Shown here: positions 16,577 through 25,378 of the stretch, piece after piece
Numbering within the stretch: position 1 is the stretch's first letter
Layout of the letters: each line of letters opens with the position of its first letter
Assembly: GCA_019637435.1 (NCBI GenBank)
Contig: JAHBVO010000003.1
Location: forward strand, 806,001-870,000
Source of the DNA: Candidatus Obscuribacterales bacterium
Lineage (GTDB): Bacteria; Cyanobacteriota; Vampirovibrionia; Obscuribacterales; Obscuribacteraceae
Reading direction: 5' to 3'
Length of the DNA: 64,000 nt
Made by a program: the position numbers and the translations under genes
The notes under the pieces: generated by a model
What the model was told of the DNA's origin: nothing
Databases searched by the model: none
Seen by the model: the letters and a program-made list of their open reading frames with translations, nothing else

Positions 16577-18499
16577 TTAGTTAGTGACCTGGATGCTGCC
16601 GACCGGAGCTTCGAAGAGGGCTTGCGGCTCGCCGGTTCCTATTCCATTGAGAAATCTCAATTTGCGCTTTGTATCCGAATCGACCAGCGAGAGGTAAACC
16701 TCGTACTTGCCGGGCGTGAGCTGCGCAGGTGTTTTCAGCTCTTCGGCCCACTGGATCGGTTTTCCCGAACTCCAGGCGTTGGTCGGTGTTTCCGGCGTAT
16801 GCAGTAAGCGTGCAATTGGTTTACCGTTCGTGTCACGCAGCTCGAGCTGAACTTTATAACTGGACGCAATATCCTTGTCGAGCTGCCGCGATGGCTTTAA
16901 CGCCGATGCCGCGCCGAGGTTCAAGAACGTGAACGAGGCTTTGAGCGGGTCACCGGCTTTCAGATCTTTCGGAAGTGAAACCTCTTTCGACACGATTTGA
17001 TAACCCATTCGCTGACGAATGTCGTGCATAGCCGTCTTGGTCGTTTCGTCGGCATTGTTGATGACGTCTATTGGAATTTCGCAGAAGCTGATACCGTCTT
17101 CACCCGCTGCTTTCACGAGCTTCGGCATGTCTTTGACTGCAAAGTCGTTAGTCATGCGATATCCGGTGAGCGTGTCCGGATGGAACTTGAGCAGAAGTCT
17201 GTAATCGTCGAAACCGTGGTGACCGTCTTTGACCCCGTGTCTGGTCACATAGATGCGTTGTCCGTAACGATAGACGAGATAGTCCGCTATTTCATCGAGA
17301 CTATCCTGACCTTTTCTGTTGAGAGTGGGCGGGCTCACATCGAAATTCAGCCGGGTAACGGTGAACGCTTTCGGGAAGAGGTCGGCAACGTATTTCCAGT
17401 GTTCGATCAACTGGCGTTGCGTCATACCGAATTGCTTCTCGAGAATTCTGGTTACTTCGCGTTTTGCTTCTTTGCCAGCGCCTTTGTCGTCGTCATCGCT
17501 ATCGGTAGACTTGCTTGCGCTGTCGTTGCTGGCGGTTTTGCTTGCGTCCGTTGTTGCCGGTTTATCACTTTCAGTCTTGCCGGCATCGGCTTTCTCGGTG
17601 GTTACTTCCGTTGCGCTGTCGGTTGAAGCAGTTTTATCTGCATCACTGTTCTCAGCTTGATTTGCCGGTTTTTCGCTAGTCGCATCCGCCGGTTTTTCTG
17701 CGAAACCATCGGCCGGCGCACTACTATCAGTGGTGCCTTCCTTGCCTTTCTCCGGTTTCGCTTTGATTTCTGCGCCAATTGTTTGTTTCACTGACGCGAC
17801 GAAATCGGGTATGACGTTCGTTCCACCGAGGACGCCACCGCCTGTGATGCCGATGCTGTGGATGTTCGGATTCTTATCGTAAGTTTCACCGAGTTCGTTG
17901 ATCAGGTTGGACCATTTTGCCAGATAGTTTGGATCCCAGAAGATCGGCATTTGATGCTCATTGCCATCGGTGCCGACATAAACGATTGATCTTGAAGTCG
18001 GATCTTGAAATACCCAATCGGGAGTATCCGACTTGGCGGTATCATCCACGCCGCAAGTCGATACTCGAAGGATCAAAGTTTTGTTTGCCTCTTTGCAAAG
18101 TTCCAAAAGGGAATCTATCGGTTTGAAATTGGTCTCCCCTTCCACAGGCTCGAGAAGTCTCCAGGGAAGCAGCACGGAAATGCCGTTGACGTCCGGTTTT
18201 TGCAAAACTGACTTGATCGTTTCCGTGTCGTTTATCTTGTTCAAATCGACAATGGCGAAGAAGCCGAGTTCTTTGTTTTCAACAGGCTTAGCGCCTTCGA
18301 CTTCAAGAGTTTTAAATCCCTTTTTCTTGATTACGCGGTCCTGCGATTTGTTTAAATACAGATTTTTTTCCGGTACGGGATTGAGGTATTTGAGGACCTC
18401 GACAGCTTTGTTCTTGGCTTGTACAGCTGGGGAAAGTCCAATCGAGGATGCCACGCAGACTGCCAGTGCTATCGGGATTACTCTCGTTCCTTTAATCAT
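16577..18499 (-). CDS. secreted glycoside-hydrolase-like protein with a disordered insert in the barrel
   Basis: A 640-residue exported protein. After a signal peptide (about 1-28) residues 65-235 look like the first half of a TIM barrel (GISVLLPWRLLEPVEGETNF, FWDPNYLAKWSNLINELGE, IGITGGG). Then about 100 residues of Asp/Ser/Thr/Ala/Lys-rich low complexity (about 240-346) interrupt it. The barrel appears to resume (about 350-500) and a C-terminal beta domain (about 500-640, ASFTFLNLGAA, YKVQLELRDTNGKPIA, GKYEVYLSLVDS) resembles the DUF4832-type domain of GH-like proteins. Residues typical of GH42-like barrels are partly recognisable but I cannot name catalytic residues. Substrate is unknown. 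It may be a carbohydrate-active or structural surface protein. Confidence 0.6.
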   Translation of the reverse strand: MIKGTRVIPIALAVCVASSIGLSPAVQAKNKAVEVLKYLNPVPEKNLYLNKSQDRVIKKKGFKTLEVEGAKPVENKELGFFAIVDLNKINDTETIKSVLQKPDVNGISVLLPWRLLEPVEGETNFKPIDSLLELCKEANKTLILRVSTCGVDDTAKSDTPDWVFQDPTSRSIVYVGTDGNEHQMPIFWDPNYLAKWSNLINELGETYDKNPNIHSIGITGGGVLGGTNVIPDFVASVKQTIGAEIKAKPEKGKEGTTDSSAPADGFAEKPADATSEKPANQAENSDADKTASTDSATEVTTEKADAGKTESDKPATTDASKTASNDSASKSTDSDDDDKGAGKEAKREVTRILEKQFGMTQRQLIEHWKYVADLFPKAFTVTRLNFDVSPPTLNRKGQDSLDEIADYLVYRYGQRIYVTRHGVKDGHHGFDDYRLLLKFHPDTLTGYRMTNDFAVKDMPKLVKAAGEDGISFCEIPIDVINNADETTKTAMHDIRQRMGYQIVSKEVSLPKDLKAGDPLKASFTFLNLGAASALKPSRQLDKDIASSYKVQLELRDTNGKPIARLLHTPETPTNAWSSGKPIQWAEELKTPAQLTPGKYEVYLSLVDSDTKRKLRFLNGIGTGEPQALFEAPVGSIQVTN

Positions 18500-18704
18500 T
18501 TCAGCTCGCTCCGTCTTCGAATTTCCGGTTGGGTCGCAGATTATTTTCTCGCCGATTTATCGGCAGGCGCTTAGCAACTCGGTTTTAAACCTATGATTTT
18601 ACTAGTAAAAGAATTTTATTCGGCTAAAAATGTTAGGATTTCATTCCTGAACTAGCAAGTTCAAAGGTTTCAACACCTCGAAAAGCGAGTTGGAGACCGG
18701 TTCT

Positions 18705-19457
18705 TTGACGCTCACATTCCTAGGTCACAGTGCGATTCATTTCGAGGCTCACGGTCTCGATATATTCGTTGACCCGTACTTAAGAGATCCGGTTGACCTG
18801 AACCGGCTTCCAAGGGGTCACGTGGTTTTGTTCAGTCACGGTCACTTCGACACTGGCGTGCTGTTGGCTCCGATGCTTTATGAACGCTGGAAGTGCCAGT
18901 TTGTAGGTCCGAAGAAGCTGATCAACTGGATGCGCCGCAAATTTAAAAAGCAGATTCGTGCCGAGGACATGATTGCGATCGATCATGGACAGTCACTTTA
19001 TTTTGGCGACGTGAAAGTCACCGCGGTTCCGGCACATCATCCTCTTAATCGGCTGGGGAAAACGATTATGGCGCTGTTCGCCCGCAGCCGGGCGCCGGCA
19101 AAGCCTGTCAACGGCTACCATTTTGCCGGTTACTATCACGCAGGCGCAACGATTTATTCACCTGCGGTTGCCGAAGCCGTAAAGGGTTTAAACATTCACA
19201 CTGCTTGCCTGCCGATTGGCGGCAAGTATGCGACTGCATCGCCGGCGGAGGCATTGCGTCTGGCCGAAGAGATCGGTGCCGAGCGCCTGGTGCCGATGCA
19301 CTGGCAACCGTTGATGGACCAGGTTTTCTTCCGGTATCAACCCTCGGACTTGATTCGCCTGGCCAAAACTGAAAACAGCAAAGTCTCTATCTGTCCTCTG
19401 GCGATAGGTGAAACTCTTCAACTGGGCGCAGAGGCTAAGGACCCCCTGTTGACCTGA
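18705..19457 (+). CDS. UPF0173/UlaG-like metallo-beta-lactamase-fold hydrolase
   Basis: A 250-residue metal-dependent hydrolase of the UPF0173 group. From the TTG at 18705 the protein begins MTLTFLGHSAIHFE, which matches the family N-terminus (MxLTxLGHSA), and GGAG (18692-18695) lies 9 bases upstream; this is better than the TTG at 18690. Metal-binding motifs are SHGHFDTG, PAHHP and PMHWQP. The first motif reads HGHFDT where the family has HxHxDH, so one expected zinc ligand is replaced by Thr. The substrate is unknown; UlaG hydrolyses ascorbate-6-phosphate lactone, but nothing here implies that pathway. The gene stands alone between divergent and downstream unrelated genes. Confidence 0.85.
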   Translation: MTLTFLGHSAIHFEAHGLDIFVDPYLRDPVDLNRLPRGHVVLFSHGHFDTGVLLAPMLYERWKCQFVGPKKLINWMRRKFKKQIRAEDMIAIDHGQSLYFGDVKVTAVPAHHPLNRLGKTIMALFARSRAPAKPVNGYHFAGYYHAGATIYSPAVAEAVKGLNIHTACLPIGGKYATASPAEALRLAEEIGAERLVPMHWQPLMDQVFFRYQPSDLIRLAKTENSKVSICPLAIGETLQLGAEAKDPLLT

Positions 19458-19581
19458 GCGCTTAACCTTTCAGAAACGGTCCCCGAATCGCATATTGAGG
19501 GATCGTAATCTGGGTAGAACTATTTTATGGCGAAATACCTGGCGACTTTCGCGGTCGGCAGGTCAGATAAATAAGTTGGCG

Positions 19582-21003
19582 ATGTTGCAAAACAAGGGTC
19601 AGGAAGAGAGAAGCGCACAGTCCATGCCTAGGCAGGACTCGCCTCCGACTGTCGAGCAGCTGAGTTTGATGCAGGCTCAAGCCGCCAGCAGTGGGCAAGT
19701 CCAGCAACTTCCTTTCGGTAAGGTTCCGGAAGATTACCTGCTGAAAGTAATGTGTGATCGCAATTCTGCCGCCTTCAAGTGGCGATTGGAGCGTCCTTCC
19801 AAGGGCCTGATCGAATGGGAAGAAGGCAATCGGGAAGTTCAAAGTATCCACACGCTGATAATTCGCCGAGTGATGCAGGCGCAGACGCACTCGGAGCAGT
19901 TTCGCACCTTGAGAACCAAGGTGCATAAACCGACACTGGAAGGCGAACTGCAAGACATGCCGGTGCCGAACCTGATCCAATCTATACAAATGAATAAAGG
20001 GACGGGGCGGCTGGAAATCGAGTCGTCAAGCGGGGAGGCGTTCGTCTACTTCGTTCAGGGCGAACCGGTTCATTCCGTGTTCAATGACAGCGAAGGCGAT
20101 GAAGGCGTGCTTGAGTTGATGAGCGTTTCGCAAGGCAATTTTCGGTTTTTCAAAGAGCCCAAATGCAATGAAAAGACGGTGACCAGACCATTGCAGGTTT
20201 TGCTGATGGAGGGTGCCGCACTTGTCGACCATTTTGCCTTCCTCACAAAGCTTGGCGTTGGGCTTGAGACCTTTCTGATTCGAAACCATGCCACCATGTC
20301 CGAGACGCTATTCGAACAGATGGTGAAGGATGGATGTGGTGCGCCGATGGACACGCAGAAGCGTTTTTACCAGGAGGTGGATAATCAGAGCACCATCCTC
20401 GAGATTTTGCGGCGCGTGCCGCTGTCCAAATCGCGCTGGGTTCCGATTGTGTTCAATCTGATTTCGTGTGGATTGTGTTCCTATCGAGATCGTGTGCCTG
20501 ACCTGGGCGCCACGTCGCGCGATGCGACCATCGATTGGACTCAGGTCAAGCGCGTGGAAAGCGTCTTGAGAAGACCAGATACGGGTGTTTATACTTACCC
20601 GGCGTTTCTGCTTTTTCTGGAAAAAGAGTTTTTTCGCTACGAAAGGTTCAAGACTCCGTTTGCCGTGATGACGCTTGATATCAAAGTCCGCCGAAAAGAT
20701 TCGATTGAGCCCCTACCGATGGAGGCGCTGAAGGAAGTTCTTGAGCGCGTTAACAAGCTCATTCGAAGGACCGATATGCTGTTTCACTACGAGACCCTGG
20801 GCTTTGCGATTCTGATGCCGGAAACCGGTTTTGAATCTGCCAAGATCTTTGCATTGAGGCTCGCCGAGATTTTAATGTCGAAGCATCTTGCCAACGAGAA
20901 AGGTTCGTACCCGATCGTCGCGTCGGTCGGCTTTGCCGCACTTCCTGACAGCTGCGAATCTCTGGGGGCTCTTATCTCTCTTGCGCAAGCTCCATCACGA
21001 TGA
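19582..21003 (+). CDS. DUF4388 (PatA-like) protein with degenerate GGDEF domain
   Basis: A cytosolic signalling protein of about 473 residues. The middle part (about 115-215) is a DUF4388/PatA N-terminal-like domain (LEGELQDMPVPNLIQSIQMNKGTGRLEIES, GEPVHSVFNDSEGDEGVLELM), found in cyanobacterial and delta-proteobacterial regulators. The C-terminal 150 residues follow the diguanylate-cyclase fold (RTDMLFHYETLGFAILMPETG, IVASVGFAALPD), but the GGDEF signature reads ETLGF, so it should not make c-di-GMP. It ends rather abruptly after SLAQAPSR, short of the usual final helix. The start is uncertain: ATG 19582, TTG 19576 or TTG 19495, none with a strong ribosome site. Confidence 0.75.
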   Translation: MLQNKGQEERSAQSMPRQDSPPTVEQLSLMQAQAASSGQVQQLPFGKVPEDYLLKVMCDRNSAAFKWRLERPSKGLIEWEEGNREVQSIHTLIIRRVMQAQTHSEQFRTLRTKVHKPTLEGELQDMPVPNLIQSIQMNKGTGRLEIESSSGEAFVYFVQGEPVHSVFNDSEGDEGVLELMSVSQGNFRFFKEPKCNEKTVTRPLQVLLMEGAALVDHFAFLTKLGVGLETFLIRNHATMSETLFEQMVKDGCGAPMDTQKRFYQEVDNQSTILEILRRVPLSKSRWVPIVFNLISCGLCSYRDRVPDLGATSRDATIDWTQVKRVESVLRRPDTGVYTYPAFLLFLEKEFFRYERFKTPFAVMTLDIKVRRKDSIEPLPMEALKEVLERVNKLIRRTDMLFHYETLGFAILMPETGFESAKIFALRLAEILMSKHLANEKGSYPIVASVGFAALPDSCESLGALISLAQAPSR

Positions 21004-21245
21004 AGTAGAAAGCTTGCGACTAGCAAAGGGGCCAATAATGTTTTGCATTTTGGAAATAACGTGAACAATGTGGTCAGCTTTTCGAGAAACTGGGCACAAT
21101 ATGATCGCTTTTAGAAACCGAAGATGAAACTTTTAATACCATTAGTACTACAATTGAAGGCAATTTCTGGCAGCTTGGCAGTTAACTTCTGCGAAACTGC
21201 GTAAGTTCTGTCCAGCAAGCCGATCCCCGCGGCGTTTGCGCTTAG

Positions 21246-21251
21246 TATAAT
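21246..21251 (+). promoter_or_regulatory. -10 box upstream of dnaK
   Basis: An exact TATAAT sits 48 bases before the dnaK ATG. No good -35 lies at the normal distance and no CIRCE inverted repeat is visible. The remaining 240 bases of the gap after the DUF4388 gene hold nothing else I recognise. Confidence 0.45.
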
Positions 21252-21298
21252 TTCGGGGTCTCCACCTAAATCAAAGGAGCAGAGGGAGTTTCAAAGAT

Positions 21299-23266
21299 AT
21301 GGGTAAATCAGTAGGCATTGACTTGGGAACCACAAACTCCGTAGTCGCGGTAATGGAAGGCGGTGTACCCACCGTGGTTTCCAATGCCGAAGGTGGCCGA
21401 ACGACGCCCTCGGTGGTGGCTTTCACTAAATCCGGGGAACGATTGGTCGGACAGTTGGCTCGACGCCAGGCTGTTTTGAATCCTGAGAACACCGTTTATT
21501 CAATCAAACGGTTTATGGGTCGTCGTTTTAACGAAGTAGATTCCGAGAAGAAACTCGTTTCCTACAAGGTCAAAGAAGGTTCGGACGGCGGATGCAAAGT
21601 CGCGATTCAAGGTAAGGATTATTCGCCAGAAGAAATTTCGGCAATGATTCTGCGCAAGCTCAAAGAAGATGCTGAGAAGTATCTCGGTGAGAAAGTCACC
21701 AGCGCAGTTATCACAGTTCCTGCATACTTCAACGACTCGCAGAGACAATCAACGAAGAACGCCGGCACCATTGCCGGTCTCGAAGTGCTCAGAATCATCA
21801 ACGAGCCTACAGCAGCAGCGCTCGCATATGGTCTGGATAAGAAAGAAAACGAAGTCATCCTTGTATTCGACTTGGGCGGCGGTACATTCGACGTTTCGAT
21901 TCTCGAAGTGGGCGAAGGCGTTTTCGAAGTTAAGTCGACATCAGGCGACACGCACCTTGGCGGAGACGATTTCGACGCCTGCGTAGTCGGTTGGGTTGCC
22001 GACGAATTCATGAACCTGGAAGGCATCGACCTCAGAAAAGACAGACAAGCACTTCAGCGTCTCACTGAAGCTTCTGAAAAAGCAAAGATCGAACTTTCAG
22101 CAGTTACTGAAACAAACATCTCGCTACCATTCATCACGGCTGACGCTTCAGGTCCTAAACACCTGGAGATGAAACTGACGAGAGCTCGCTTCAACGAACT
22201 CACACGTCACCTCGTCGAGCGTTGCCGCCATCCCATGGAGCAGGCATTGAAGGATGCGAAGCTCTCGTACGAGGGATTGGATGAAGTTGTACTCGTAGGT
22301 GGTTCGACTCGTATTCCGGCTGTTCAAGAGCTTGTCGCAAGTTTGACCGGCGGTAAAGAGCCCAACCAAACAGTTAACCCTGACGAAGTAGTCGCAGTCG
22401 GCGCCGCCATCCAGGCTGGCGTACTGGGCGGCGAAGTCAAAGGTGTCGTGCTCCTCGACGTCACGCCACTGTCCCTCGGTATCGAAACCATGGGCGGTGT
22501 TATGACCAAGCTCGTAGAGCGCAACACCACGATTCCGACAAGAAAGACAGAAGTGTTCTCCACCGCTGAAGATAACCAGACGGCTGTAGACATCTACGTC
22601 TTCCAGGGCGAGCGTCCGATGGCACGCGATAACAAGCTGCTCGGGAACTTCCGCCTTGACGGAATCGCGGCTGCTCCTAGAGGGCAACCAAAAATCGAAG
22701 TGACCTTCGACATCGACGCCAACGGTATCTTGAACGTCACAGCACGTGACCAGGCGACCGGCAAAGAACAGAAGATCACGATTACCGCTTCGACCAACAT
22801 GGGCAAAGAGGATATCGAGCGCGCGATTCGCGAAGCCGAAGCCCATGCCGCGGACGACAGAAACCGCAAGGAATCGGCAGATGTACGGAACGAAGGCGAC
22901 AGCATCTGCTACGCCGTCGAACGTCAGATCCGCGACCTCGGCGACAAAGTCAGCCCCGGAGAAAAATCCAGAGCAGAGATGTTGGTATCGGACTTGCGTC
23001 AAAAACTCAAGGACGATGCAGACCTCGACACACTGAAGTCGATCATGAACGAACTCAGAGGTGCGTTGGTTCTCTTGCAACAAGCTGCCCGCGCCAAAGA
23101 CCTTCAAAATCAACAGGACGGCATCGATGCCTCCTATGAAGGATATGAGGACGGTGGCGGATACGATACCGGCGGTGGCTACGAGAGTGGCGGCGGCGGG
23201 TACGACGAAAGCGGCTACACCGCATCCGACCAGGATGTTGTAGATGCTGAGTTCCGCGAGGAATAG
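21299..23266 (+). CDS. dnaK: molecular chaperone DnaK (Hsp70)
   Basis: ATP-dependent Hsp70 chaperone of the cytosol. The 655-residue protein shows the full nucleotide-binding domain (GIDLGTTNSVVAVMEGG, VPAYFNDSQRQSTKNAGTIAGLEVLRIINEPTAAALAYG, VFDLGGGTFDVSILEVG, VVLVGGSTRIPAVQ), the linker/substrate-binding start (GVVLLDVTPLSLGIETMGGV), the lid, and a Gly/Tyr-rich tail (about 615-640) ending VVDAEFREE, a variant of the usual acidic terminus. A purine-rich GCAGAGGGAG stretch precedes the ATG. There is no grpE or dnaJ beside it, so it is a stand-alone copy and one of possibly several. A strong terminator follows directly. Codon use looks more biased than that of neighbours, as expected for an abundant protein. 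Confidence 0.98.
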   Translation: MGKSVGIDLGTTNSVVAVMEGGVPTVVSNAEGGRTTPSVVAFTKSGERLVGQLARRQAVLNPENTVYSIKRFMGRRFNEVDSEKKLVSYKVKEGSDGGCKVAIQGKDYSPEEISAMILRKLKEDAEKYLGEKVTSAVITVPAYFNDSQRQSTKNAGTIAGLEVLRIINEPTAAALAYGLDKKENEVILVFDLGGGTFDVSILEVGEGVFEVKSTSGDTHLGGDDFDACVVGWVADEFMNLEGIDLRKDRQALQRLTEASEKAKIELSAVTETNISLPFITADASGPKHLEMKLTRARFNELTRHLVERCRHPMEQALKDAKLSYEGLDEVVLVGGSTRIPAVQELVASLTGGKEPNQTVNPDEVVAVGAAIQAGVLGGEVKGVVLLDVTPLSLGIETMGGVMTKLVERNTTIPTRKTEVFSTAEDNQTAVDIYVFQGERPMARDNKLLGNFRLDGIAAAPRGQPKIEVTFDIDANGILNVTARDQATGKEQKITITASTNMGKEDIERAIREAEAHAADDRNRKESADVRNEGDSICYAVERQIRDLGDKVSPGEKSRAEMLVSDLRQKLKDDADLDTLKSIMNELRGALVLLQQAARAKDLQNQQDGIDASYEGYEDGGGYDTGGGYESGGGGYDESGYTASDQDVVDAEFREE

Positions 23267-23296
23267 TTAGCGGCTCGTAGAGTCAGGAAAAATTGA

Positions 23297-23328
23297 ACGA
23301 GCCCGGCGGAACAAGCCGGGCTCGTTTT
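23297..23328 (+). terminator. rho-independent terminator of dnaK
   Basis: An 11-bp GC-rich perfect stem (23297-23307 with 23315-23325) closes a 7-base loop and is followed by a T run. It lies 30 bp after the dnaK stop. Confidence 0.9.
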
Positions 23329-23460
23329 CGTCTGGACTGCTTACGCCGCTTTTCGTTCCGGGGTTTTCCCGATGCCGTTCCAGAAAAGTGGTGATATCCT
23401 TTAGATAGGGTGGGTAATTATTGGAACGCGAAGATTCACCAGTGGAGACGTTTCCCAAGT

Positions 23461-24453
23461 ATGCGGCAGAATACGAATACTAACGACAAACGAAAACACA
23501 TTCCTTTGATGGCAACCATGGCGGTTCTTGGTTTGCTTAACGCAAGCCCTGCTGTGGGCGCCAATCCCTCATCCAAGCCGGCTGCGAAGCCGGCCACCCC
23601 GGCTCCAGCAACGAATCCGTTTAACGATTTGAAGGGTTTGGAGCGCAGATTTTTCTTTCACGAATACGATCACGACCCACTCGAAAAGCGTCTGGAGCGC
23701 ATCGAGCTGCTGGTGTTTGGCAGCGCGCAGGAAGGCGAGAATACGGCGCGTTTGCAGCGCTTGCAGACTGCGGTAACTTCCAGAGACCGGGAGGCCGCGC
23801 ACAAACTCGAGGAAAAGAATCGAGCGTTGAAAGCTCCAGTTCCAACACCCAAGGCGACTGCTCCCACCTCGAGCGCGCAATATCCGATTCTCCAAACTTT
23901 GGAATGGCGCGCATTACAGAAGACCTACGGAAGTGAGTCGTTAGATCAACGATTGGACAGGCTGGAGACTTCCCTTCTGGGTCAGCCCAGTCCGGCGATG
24001 TCTTATGCCGATCGCATTGAAAGACTCAAGAAGATGATTGGTATTCAAACAGCCGTAACTCCGCTGCCAAAAACCAATGTCCCACGCGGTCCGCTTCCGC
24101 GAGCAACGGCAAAACGTCAGCCTAATTACAGTCCCTACATCACGCCGCTCCCGCGAAGTGGCGGCGAAGATTGGGACACCGAGGGCGATGGCGATGATAT
24201 GACCTTTGAAGACGACATGCGTACTCAGATGTCGAATGATTTGCAAACCATGATGGAATTTATGCAGCGTATGCAGGGCGGCTCAATGCCTGGATTCAGA
24301 TCCCCTGGCGCCATACCGGGCTTGCCGTTTGGCGGTCGCGGAATTCTGATTCCGTCTGCTCCTGGAAATGGTGGCTCTGTGGCACCGTATGCGGTACCGG
24401 CTCAACCGAAGAGACCTAAGCTTCCGCCTTATGCCGATCCAAATTCGATTTAG
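23461..24453 (+). CDS. secreted protein with two 'RLxRLE' repeats, unknown function
   Basis: An exported protein of about 330 residues. From ATG 23461 it begins with a basic N-terminus and a hydrophobic signal segment (MATMAVLGLLNASPAVGA), then a Pro/Ala linker. Two copies of a repeat of about 28 residues follow: LERRFFFHEYDHDPLEKRLERIELLVFG (first, in two parts: an aromatic start and the EKRLERIELLVFG end) and LEWRALQKTYGSESLDQRLDRLETSLLG. The rest is Pro/Gly-rich with a Met-rich acidic stretch and ends PPYADPNSI. The repeat probably forms a short amphipathic helix pair. No known enzymatic motif is visible. GGAGA (23443-23447) is a little far (13 bases) from the ATG; an upstream TTG at 23410 is less likely. 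Convergent with the cyclophilin gene. Confidence 0.6.
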   Translation: MRQNTNTNDKRKHIPLMATMAVLGLLNASPAVGANPSSKPAAKPATPAPATNPFNDLKGLERRFFFHEYDHDPLEKRLERIELLVFGSAQEGENTARLQRLQTAVTSRDREAAHKLEEKNRALKAPVPTPKATAPTSSAQYPILQTLEWRALQKTYGSESLDQRLDRLETSLLGQPSPAMSYADRIERLKKMIGIQTAVTPLPKTNVPRGPLPRATAKRQPNYSPYITPLPRSGGEDWDTEGDGDDMTFEDDMRTQMSNDLQTMMEFMQRMQGGSMPGFRSPGAIPGLPFGGRGILIPSAPGNGGSVAPYAVPAQPKRPKLPPYADPNSI

Positions 24454-24485
24454 GTTGGAAACCTGTAGCTGCAGCTCAAGTCTAA

Positions 24486-25319
24486 CTACTGTTGCTGCAT
24501 TGTGATGGACTCAATCTTGTCCATCTTTTGAATGCGTTGAACTACATCCAGTCCGCTGATGACGCCACCAAATACGGTGTACTTGAAGTCGAGGTTCGGC
24601 TGTGGCCCGAGGGTTATGTAAAACTGACAGCTAGCGGAGTTTGGGTTCTTGGGAAAGCGAGCCATCGCCACTACACCGGCGGCGTTGTGTTTCACAAGTG
24701 GCGATGATTCGAGCATGAGCATGCGAGGCTGGTTGGTTTTGGGATCGATGTATAAACCGGAGCCGTTTCCGTTGGGGCATCCGCCCTGGATGACGAAACC
24801 CGGTTCGACTCTGTGCCAGAGCAGTCCGTTGTAAAAGCCGGAGTTGACCATCTCTGTGAATGCTTCAACGGTTTTCGGCGCGAATTGTTTGAACAGTCGG
24901 ATCGTGATAGTACCGCGATTGGTCTGGATCACTGCAATCGGATCGGGACCGCTGGCGCTGCTCTGCGGAGGTGGTTGCTGACCGGGCGGGTAAACGGGCA
25001 TTCCCTTGTGTCCGGCGGGGACTCCCGGCGGCTGTTGTTGCTGCTGTTGACCCGCGAAGAATCCGAATTTCGCGTTGGAACCGGCCGGCGGAGGTTGCGC
25101 GCCCTTCGCCGCCCCGCCACCGATGCCGGGAGTCTGACTATCCGGTACTGAACTGGCACTGGTGCTTGGGCTTGTGCCCATTTGATTGGTCAGAGTGACA
25201 TCTGGTGGTACGAGTTCCGGCGGAAGGCTGTCTGCCAGCGCCGGTGTTACCTGCGTCGTAGTCATTAGCGCAATTAAAAATGCGGTTTTGGAAAACAGCT
25301 TTGCGCACTTCGAAATCAT
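24486..25319 (-). CDS. exported cyclophilin-type peptidyl-prolyl isomerase
   Basis: Catalyses cis-trans isomerisation of X-Pro bonds, probably outside the cytoplasmic membrane. The 277-residue protein has a signal peptide (AFLIALMTTTQVTPALA, cleaved near 29), a Pro/Gln/Gly-rich low-complexity linker (about 30-125) and a C-terminal cyclophilin domain (about 127-275): AVIQTNRGTITIRLF, GLLWHRVEPGFVIQGGCPNGNGSG, VAMARFPKNPNSASCQFYITLGPQPNLDFKYTVFG. The active-site Arg in FHRV-type context (here WHRV), the Phe/Gln pair and the SxxSQFFI-like segment (here SASCQFYI) are preserved. GAGG precedes the ATG by 7 bases. The long linker is unusual and could span the cell wall or tether the domain. Confidence 0.93.
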   Translation of the reverse strand: MISKCAKLFSKTAFLIALMTTTQVTPALADSLPPELVPPDVTLTNQMGTSPSTSASSVPDSQTPGIGGGAAKGAQPPPAGSNAKFGFFAGQQQQQQPPGVPAGHKGMPVYPPGQQPPPQSSASGPDPIAVIQTNRGTITIRLFKQFAPKTVEAFTEMVNSGFYNGLLWHRVEPGFVIQGGCPNGNGSGLYIDPKTNQPRMLMLESSPLVKHNAAGVVAMARFPKNPNSASCQFYITLGPQPNLDFKYTVFGGVISGLDVVQRIQKMDKIESITMQQQ

Positions 25320-25378
25320 GGTGTCCTCGCTCTTCGCCTAATATGCATTCTAATAAATGATTGAAATTCGCGCACTTC

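Noticed and set aside
16997..17626. 209-codon open frame opposite the secreted glycosidase-like gene
   Set aside because: Overlaps the low-complexity insert of the real gene in antisense; composition follows the opposite strand's bias.
22148..23113. 321-codon open frame on the minus strand inside dnaK
   Set aside because: Antisense shadow of a well-supported gene with strong codon bias; no ribosome site and no recognisable protein.
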